This document shows positions 26,301 through 35,300 of a DNA stretch of 35,580 bases, piece by piece. The DNA comes from Actinomycetota bacterium (lineage in GTDB: Bacteria > Actinomycetota > Thermoleophilia > Gaiellales > Gaiellaceae). The stretch is taken from positions 1 to 35,580 of the forward strand of contig VAYM01000142.1 of assembly GCA_005884945.1 (NCBI GenBank), given 5' to 3'. Positions within the stretch are counted from its first letter, which is position 1. Each line of letters begins with the position of its first letter. The notes beneath the pieces are model-generated. The model saw only the letters and a program-made list of their open reading frames with translations, searched no databases and was not told where the DNA came from. A program made the position numbers and the translations under genes.

Positions 26301-29300
26301 GGTCGTGTTGTTCGCGTTGTCGGTGACGAGGATCTGCAGGTCGTAGTGACCGTCCGGAACGGCCGTCGTGGCCCAGTTCACCGTGTAGGGGGCCGGCCCC
26401 GTCGTGTCGGTGCCGATCGTCGTCCACGTCGTCGAGCCGTGATCGGCGTACTGGAACGCGACCGACTTGATGCCGGCGCCGGTGTCGGCCGGGCTCGCGC
26501 TGAGCGTCACCGTGCCGCGCAGGTAGTCCGCCGCCGAGCAGGACGGACAGGCAGGCGGCGTCGCGTCGATGAGCACCGTCGCGCTCTTGACCTGCTCGAC
26601 GTTGCCGACGTTGTCGGCCGAGAAGTACGCGATCGTGTGCGCGCCGTCGTTCGACCCGTCGGACGGCGCCGGGATCGTCACCGTCGAGCCGACCGTGTAC
26701 GGGCCGCCGTCGACGCTGTACTCAGTCACGTTCACGCCCGACCCGGCGTCGGTCGCCGTCAGGTGGACCGTGACGTCGGACGCCTGCCAGCCGGAGGGCG
26801 CGTCGTCGGTCGTCACCGGCTTCGTGTTGTCGATCGTGTCGCCGACCGGTGCCGAGGTCGTCGTGTTGCCCGCGTGGTCGGTGACGATCACGTGGAGCAT
26901 CAGGTTGCCGTCCGGCATGGAGGCCGTGTTCAGCGTCGCGCCGGTGTTCGCCCACGTCGAGCCGCCGTTCGTCGAGTACTCGTAGGTGACGGAGGCGACG
27001 CCCGAGCCGTCGGTCCCGTTCGGGTCGTCGGTGACCGACGTCAGGTGGATCGTGCCGCGCACGAAGCCGCCCGCGGTGCTCGGGTCGTTCATCGTCGCGG
27101 TCGGCGGCGTGTTGTCGACCAACCGGCCGGTGACCGGAATCGACGTCGCCTGGTTTCCTGCGACGTCCACCGCAACGGTCTGGAAGTCGTAGTGGCCGTC
27201 CGGCAGGGTCGTCGTGTCCAAAGACGCCGAGTACGGAGCGGAGGCGTCGGTGCCGATCGTCGTCCACGTGCTGCTGCCGGCAGCCGCGACCTGGAAGTCG
27301 ACGTGGTCGACGCCGGAGCCGCTGTCCGCCGCGGAGCCGGTCAGCGTCACGGTCTGGCGCAGGTTCGCACCCGGATCGTCCTGGCTCGTCGTCGGCGGCG
27401 TGTTGTCGATCCGTACGTTCGTCACCGGTGCGGAGCCGGTCACGTTGCCGGCGACGTCGGTCACGACGACCCGGAGCTGGTAGACGCCGTCCGTGATCCC
27501 GACGGTGTTCCAGTTGATCGTGTCGAAGGGTGCCGAGGCCAGCGTGCCGATCGTCGCCCACGTCGTCCCGTCCGCCGAGTACTCGTAGCTGACGGACGCG
27601 ATTCCGGACGCGTAGCCGTTCGAGGTCGGGTCGCTCTCGGAGGACGTCAACGGTACGACGCCGCGCACGTTCGCGCCGGGGTTGTTGAGCGTTCCCGCCG
27701 GAAGCGTCGTGTCGCGATGCCACGACCACGTCGACGGCGTCTGATCCGTGTTGCCGGCCGGGTCGGTGGCGCGAACCTGTGCGGTGTGGAGCCCGTCGGT
27801 GAGGCCCGGGAACGTGTGCGGGCTCGTGCATGCGCCCCAGGCGCCGCCGTCGATCCGGCACTCGAACGTCGAGCCGGGCTCGCTCGAGACGAACGCAAAC
27901 GTCGCGGGCGCGTTGCTCGGATCGGCCGGATAGCTCGTGACGAGCGTGTCCGGCGGCGTCGTGTCGATGCTGACGTTCTCGATCGTCGACGCGGGGTGGC
28001 CGGCGTTGTCCGTCGCGACCGCCTCGAGCGCGTGGTTGCCGTCGCTCGGGACGTTCCAGCTGACGTTGTACGGCGCGGTCGTGTCGACGCCGAGCGAGGT
28101 GAACGTCCCGGTTGCGCAGTCGACGCTCGTGTTCGAGCACTCGAAGAACTCGACGGACGCGACGCCGCTGCCGCCGTCCGTTGCCGTGGCGCCGAACGTC
28201 GTCGGGCTCGGGAAGGACGCGTTGATGCTTGCCGGCGGCGCGGTGATCGTCACCGACGGCGGGATGCTGTCGACCAGGATGTTCGAGTTGACGACGTGTG
28301 CGGAGTTCCCCGCGTCGTCCGTGGCGCTCGCGCGCACGTCGTACCGGCCGTCTCCCGCGGGCAGCGCGGTCGTGTTCCAGGACGACGGCGTCGGCGTCCA
28401 CGTCGCGTCGCTGTGGAGCTTGTACTCGAACGTGACGGGCGGGCTTGCCGGCGAGGCGTCACTCGCGCTCGCGGTGAGCGGGACGATGCCGCTGACGAAG
28501 GCGCCGCCGGCCGGGCTCGAGAAGGTCAGGGACGGCGGCGTGTTGTCGACGCGCGCCGTGATCGGCGCGGAGGTGGTGGAGTTGCCGGCCGCATCCGTCG
28601 CCGTCACGCGCAGGTCGTAGAGGCCGTCGATCACGGCGGTCGTGTCCCACAGCGCGGTCTGGCTCGAGAACGCACCGCCGTGCGGCGCGATCTCGTAGGA
28701 GACGCTCGCGACACCGGAGCCGCCGTCGCTCGTGTTCGACGTGAGCGTGACCAAGCCGTGCACCGGATTGCCGGGGTTCGTCATCGTCGCGCTCGGGGCT
28801 ATGTTGTCGATGCGGCGGTTCGTCACCGGGACCGGCGCCGTCACCGAGTAGGGGGCCGTCGTGTCGCTTGCGATCGTCGTCCAGGAGCCGCCGCCCGAGG
28901 GCTTGCGCTGGAACGCGACGCTCGCGACGCCCGCGCCGCCCGTGTCTGAGGCGGAGGCGCTGAGCGTGATCGTCTGGCGCAGGTTCGTGCCCGGATCGCC
29001 GATCGAGCTCGTCGGCGCGGCAGTGTCCGACTTGACGACGCTTCCGCTCGTCGCCACGGCCACGTTGCCCGCGTCGTCCGCGACGCTGTACCGGTAGACG
29101 GCGCAGTGGCCGGACGCGACCGTGTCGGGGCTCGAGACGGCTGACCACCCGCCGAAGCCGCTGCACGTGTCGGTAGCGAGTGTGCCCGTCTGGCGCTCGA
29201 GCACTCCGGTGGATGCATCGACGTCCGGGTCGGGGCCGTTGTTCGTCGTGATCGTGACGGCGCCGCTCGCGTAGCCGTTCACGTACGAGACCGTGACGCC

Positions 29301-32300
29301 CGATGGCGCGGTGCGGTCGATCGAGATCGTCCTGACCTCGGCGCCGGTGTTCCCCGCTTGGTCGGTCGCGACGGCGCGGATCGCCTTCGGCCCGTCGAAG
29401 GCCGGCGTCGTCCACGAGCCGCTGTACGGAGCGGTCGGGTCGGTCGCGAAGACGCTCCACGTGCCCGTGGAGCAGTTTGCGCTCGCGTTCGAGCACTCGT
29501 AGAAGACGACGGACGCGACGTCGCTGTCCGGCGTCGACGCCGTGACCGTGTACGTCGTCGGATCCGACGCATTGATGTACTGGATCGGCGCCGTGATCGT
29601 GACGCTCGGCGCGGTCAGGTCGATCGTCCAGGTGGCCGACGCGGGCGACGGGTCGATCGAGCCCGCGCCGTTCTTCGCGCGGGCGCTGAACGTGTGCGTG
29701 CCGGCGAGGAGCGTGCCGAGCGTGTCCGGGCTGGAGCACGCCGACCACGATCCGCCGTCGAGCTTGCACTCGAACGTCGCCGGGCTCTGATCGGCGCTGA
29801 ACGTGAACGTCGGCGTCGGGTTGTTCGACGGATCAGCCGGGCCGGAGTCGATCGTCGTGTTCGGGACGGTGGAGTCGACCGTCCACGTGTAGCTCGCGGG
29901 CGTCGCATCCGTGTTGCCGGCGGCGTCGGTCGCGCGCACGTCGAACGTGTGCGACCCGTCCACGAGGCCGGAGAGCGAGTGCGGGCTCGTGCACGGCGCC
30001 CACGACCCGCCGTCGACGCGGCACTCGAATGTCGAGCCGGTCTCGGACGACGAGAACTGGAACGACGGCGCCGTGTCGTTGTCCGGGTTCGGCGGCTGGA
30101 CGTCGATCGTCGTCTGCGGCGCCGTCAGGTCGACCGTCCACGTGCGGCTCGCCGGTGTCGCGTCCGTGTTGCCCGCCTGGTCGGTCGCGCGGACGTCGAA
30201 CGTGTGGCTCCCCTCGGCGAGCGCGGGCGCGATCGTGTGCGGGCTGGAGCAGGGCGCCCACGAGCCGCCGTCGATCCGGCACTCGAAGGTCGAGCCGCTC
30301 TCGGTCGAGGTGAAGGAGAAGCTCGGGGCCGTGTCGTTCGACGGATTCGTCGGTGCGGACGTGATCGAAGTGTCCGGCGCGGCCGTGTCGACCGTCCAGG
30401 TGTAGGACGCGGGGCTCGCGTCGGTGTTGCCCGCGGCGTCCGTGGCGCGGACAGCGAACGTGTGCGGGCCGTCGGCGAGGCCGGAGAGCGAGTGCGGGCT
30501 CGCGCACGGCGCCCACGAGCCGCCGTCGACGCGGCACTCGAACGTCGAGCCGGTCTCCGTCGACGCGAAGGAGAAGCTCGGCGCCGTATTGCTGGACGGG
30601 TCGGCCGGATGCGCGGTGATCGACGTGTCCGGTGCGGTCGTGTCGACCGTCCACGTGTCGCTTGCGGGGCTCGCGTCGGTGTTGCCGGCCGGGTCGGTGG
30701 CGCGGACGTCGAACGTGTGGCTCCCTTCGCCGAGTGCGGGGGCGATCGTGTCCGGGCTCGAGCAGGACGACCACGAGCCGCCGTCGACGCGGCATTCGAA
30801 CGTCGAACCGGTCTCGCTGGAGCTGAACAGGAACACCGGCGACGTCGCGTTGGACGGGTTCGCCGGATGCGCGTCGATCGCGGTGTCGGGCGCCGTGTTG
30901 TCCACCTCGCGGCTCGTCACCACGGCGGAGGCGGCGCTGTTCCCGGCGAGGTCGGTCGTCACGACGCGCAAGTCGTAGAGACCGTCCGCGACGGCGGTCG
31001 TGTCCCAACTCGCCGTGTACGGGGCGGTCGTGTCGGTCCCTATCGTCGTCCACGTGCCGGCGCCGCCGGGCGACCGCTGGAAGACGACCTGCTGGACGTC
31101 CGACTCGGCGTCGCTCGCGCTCGCGCTGAGGCTCACCGTCGCATGGAGCGGCGAGCCGGGATTCGTGAGCGTGCTCGTCGGCGCGCCCGAGTCGACCTTC
31201 GCCGTCACCTGCACGGCCGCGGATTGGTTGCCGACGTTGTCGGACTCGACGAACGTGTAGCGGTAGCAATGGCCGTTCGAGACGGCGGTGTCGGGGCTCG
31301 TGAAGGTGCCGGCGTCCGGCGTGAAGCCGCTGCAGCTCCCGTTCGCGAGCGTGCCGGTCTCGCGCGTGACCGTGCGCGACGAGGCGTCGAGGCCGGAGCC
31401 GCCGCCGTTGTCGGTGCCGTCGGCGAGCGAGAACGTGACCGAGCCGCCGGAGTAGTACGGCGCGCCTGCCCCCGTCAGCGTGATCGTCTGGCCGCTCGGC
31501 GCTGTGGTGTCGTCCTTCAGCGTGATCGTGTCGGTGCCGTCGTTTCCGGCCGCGTCCGTCGCAGTCACCGTCTGCGCGCCCGGCTCGGCCGCGCCGGACG
31601 ACCATGTGTAGGCCGCCGGAGACGAGTACGGAGCCGACGTGTCGGCGCCGCCGGTCGAGCCGCTCCACCCGGACGTTCCGGACACGTCTGGGAAAGCGAC
31701 CTGCGCGACGGCCGTGTCCGTATCGAACGCGGTCGAGTTGAGGCGGAACGAGCCGGACCCGGTCGACCGGAAGAACTGCGTCTTCGTGCCGGCGTCGTAG
31801 TACTGGTTCCCGCTGCCGGTCAACTCGGTGGGCGCGGTGACAGCCGCGGTCGGCGCCGCGGTGTCGACCTTCGCGACGGCGCTGACGCCCGCGGAGACGT
31901 TGCCGACGCGGTCCGCGATCGCGAACGTGTAGCGGTAGCAGTGGCCGCCCGTGACGGACGTGTCGGGGCTCGTGTACGTGCCTGCGTCGGCGCTGAACGT
32001 GCCGCAGCTGTCGCCGTTCAGCGTCGAGCTCTCGCGAGTCACCGTCCGCGTCGAGGTGTCGAGGCCGGACTCGGAGTCGGCGCCGTCGGTGAGCGAGAAC
32101 GAGACCGACGCCGCCCTGTAGTACGGCGAGTTCGGACCGGTGAGCGTGATCCCCTGACCCGTCGGCGCGGTCGAGTCGGCGGCGATCGCGATCGTCGCGC
32201 TGCCGGGGATGCCCGCCGCGTTCGTCGCCGTGATCGAGCGTGCGCCCGGCGCCGTCGCGCCGCTCGTCCACGTGTAGTCGACCGGCGAGCCGAACGGCGA

Positions 32301-35300
32301 GGACGTGTCCGCACCGCCCGTCGAGCCGTTCCAGCCCGAGACGGCCGACACGTTCGGGAACGAGACGTTGTCGATGCCGCTCTCGGCATCCGAGGCACTC
32401 GCGTTGAGCGTGAACGATCCGGAGCCCGACGGCCGGAACCACTGCGTCTGCGTCGCGGAGTCGTAGTACTGGCTGCCGGCGCCGGCCACTTCGGTCGGCA
32501 CGGCGACGGACACGCCCGGCGCGTCGGTGTCGACCTTCCCCACGGTCTGGACCGGCGCGGAGACGTTGCCGACGTTGTCCGCGATCGTCAACGTGTAGCG
32601 GTAGCAGTGCGCGCTCGACACCGCGGTGTCGGGGCTGCTGAACGTCCCGGCGTCGGCCGTGAAGCCGGAGCACGTGCCGTTCGCGAGCGTTCCGGTCTCC
32701 CGTGTGACGGCGCGCGACGAGGCGTCGAGGCCGGAGCCCGCCGTCGGCGCGGCCGGGTCGGCGGCGATCGCGATCGCCTCGGAGCTCGAGTTGCCCGCCT
32801 CGTCCGTCGCCGTGACGTTCTCGGCGCCGGGCGCGCTCGCACCCGAGGTCCACGAGTAGCTCGCGGGCGACGCGTACGGGCTGGACGGATCGGTCCCGCC
32901 CGTCGAGCCGCTCCAGCCGGACGTCGCGGAGACGTCCGGGAAGGCGACGCCCGTCACGCCTGTGTCCGAGTCGGACGCGGTCGCGTTGAGCGTGAACGTG
33001 CCGGAGCCTGCCGGCCGGAAGTACTGCGTCTTCGTCCCGGCGTCGTAGTACTGGTTCGCACCGCCTGCGACCTCGGTCGGCCCCGTCACCGACACGTTCG
33101 GCCCGGCGGTGTCGACCTTGGCCGTCGTCGTCACTGTCGACGAGACGTTGCCGACGTTGTCCGCGACGGTGAACGAGTAGCGGTAGCAGTGGCCGCCGGA
33201 GACGGTCGAGTCCGGGCTCGAGTACGTGCCGGGGTCGGCGGTGAACGTGCCGCAGGAATCGCCGCTCAGCGGCGCCGACTCGCGCGTCACCGTGCGCGAC
33301 GACGTGTCGACACCGGAGCCGCTGCCGTCGTTGCCGTCGCCGAGCGAGAACGTCACCGCGCCGCCGAAGTACGGAGCGGTCGCGCCGGTGAGCGCGATCG
33401 TCTGGCCGGTTGGCGCGGACGAGTCCGGCGTCAGCGCGAACGGCGCGCTCGACGTCGCGCCGGCGCCGTTCGTCGCGACGACGTCGTGCGAGGCGGCGTC
33501 GTTCGTCGAGGCGTTCCACGTGTAGTCCATCCGGTACGGCGCGGACGCGGTCGTCCCGCCGCCGGTCACGCCTGCGACGGACGGGAAGGCGACGCCCGTG
33601 ACGCCCGTCTCCGCGTCGCTCGTCGCAGCCGTCACGCGGAACGTGCCGCTGCCGCCCGGCTTGTAGAAGAGGCTCGTCCCCGAGACGTACTGACCTGCGC
33701 TCGCAGGATTCTGCGCGAGCGTCAGCGTCGGGCCCGTCGGCGGCGTGCCGTCGAGCAGGATCGGTTGTGTGCCGACGGCCTCCTCGTTCCCGAGGTTGTC
33801 GTACGCGCGGAACTTGATCGTCGTCGTCGTGTTGACGTTGATCGCGCCGAGATAGTCGGATCCGTTGACGGGGCTCGGATCGCTGCCGTCCGTCGTGTAA
33901 CGGATCGTCTGCACGCCGGTGCCCGTGCCGTCGTCGGCGGACAGGGTCACAACTACGGGCGAGGAGGTGTAGTACGTGCCGTTGAGGCAGGTCGCCCCGT
34001 TGCACTGGATCGTCGTCGCCGGCGCGCTCGTGTCGTTCGTGAACGTCAGCGCCGGAGCGGCCGCGGTGTTCCCGGCACCATCGGCCGCGGTCACGACCTC
34101 GGTCGGCGTTGAGCTGGTGCCCGCGTTCCAGCTGAACGTGCTCGAGTCGTACGGCCCGCCGGCGGGTGTGGAGACGGTCGACGCCGTGTGCGACCAGCCG
34201 CTCGTCGTTCCGCCGAGCGCGGCGGTCGCGCTCGAAGCGGGGGCCGACTCGGCGTCGGACACCGCGTTCGTCAGCTTGAAGCTGCCCGCCGCGGAGCCGC
34301 GGTAGAAGACGGTGTTGCCGACCTTGTTCGCGTTGCCGGTCACAGACCAGAGCGTCAGCGAGCTCGTCTTGCCGCCGCTGAGCGTGACGTTCGTCCAGGA
34401 GCCGGAGTACGAGCCGCATGTCCCGTTCGAGAGGTTCGCGACGTCGCGTTGCACCTGGCTCGACCCGGACGCGAGCCCGGAACCGGAGTCCGAGCCGCTG
34501 TTCAACGTCACCGTTACGGACAGGCTCGTGTAGTAGCCGGCGGTCACTGTCGGGGCAGTGACCGCCGGCGCGCTCGAGTCGTCAGTGAAGGTCAGCGCCG
34601 TCGCGGCGGTCGTGTTCCCCGCCGCGTCCGCACCGGTCACGACCTCCGTCGGCGACGAATTCGTGCCTGCGTTCCAGCTGAAGGTGTTCGAGTCGTAGGG
34701 CCCGCCGGCCGGCGTGGACACCGTCGAAGGCGTGTGCGACCAGCCGCTCGTCGTCCCGCCGAGCGCCGCCGTCGCGCTCGACGCCGGGCCGGACTCCGCG
34801 TCCGACACCGCGTTCCTCACCTTGAAGCTGCCGGCGGCGGCACCGCGGTAGTAGACGGTCGTCCCGCTCATGTACGCACCGCCCGACACGGCCGAGAGCG
34901 ACAGCGAGTTCGCCGGCCCGGCCGTATCGACTTTCGCGACGTTCGACGCGGTCGAAGCGCTCTGGTTGCCGACCCGGTCGGAGAGCAGCTCGCGGTACTC
35001 GTAGCAGTGGCCGCTGAGGACGTTGGTGTCGTTCCCGCCGACGAGCGCGATCGTCGACCACGAGCCGCTGAAGCTTCCGCACGCGCCGTTCGCGAGGTTT
35101 GCGACGTCGCGCTGGACGATGCTCGTCGTCGCGTCGACGCCGGACCCCGAATCCGTTCCGCCCGCAGGCGTCACCGGAACCGAGAGTGTCGTGTAGTAGC
35201 CGGCCGTCACGCTCGGCGCGGTCACGGACGGCGGCGTCGTGTCCGCAACGACGGTGAACGGCGTCGAGGCCGAGGTAAGAGCCCAGCCGTTCGTCGCGGT

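Noticed and set aside
22680-28949. 2089-aa plus-strand ORF
   Set aside because: Antisense shadow of the giant Ig-repeat gene; Arg-rich low-complexity translation typical of high-GC alternate frames, and it also crosses the adenosyltransferase gene.
29640-30905. Regular about 255-nt repeats considered as a CRISPR-like or satellite array
   Set aside because: Repeats are coding, in frame, vary mainly at the protein level and have no spacer structure.
29358-34112. 1584-aa plus-strand ORF
   Set aside because: Antisense shadow of the repeat region; no recognisable domain, composition is Arg/Val/Gly only.
29833-34419. 1528-aa minus-strand ORF
   Set aside because: Alternate frame of the same giant gene; the other frame carries clear Ig-like modules.
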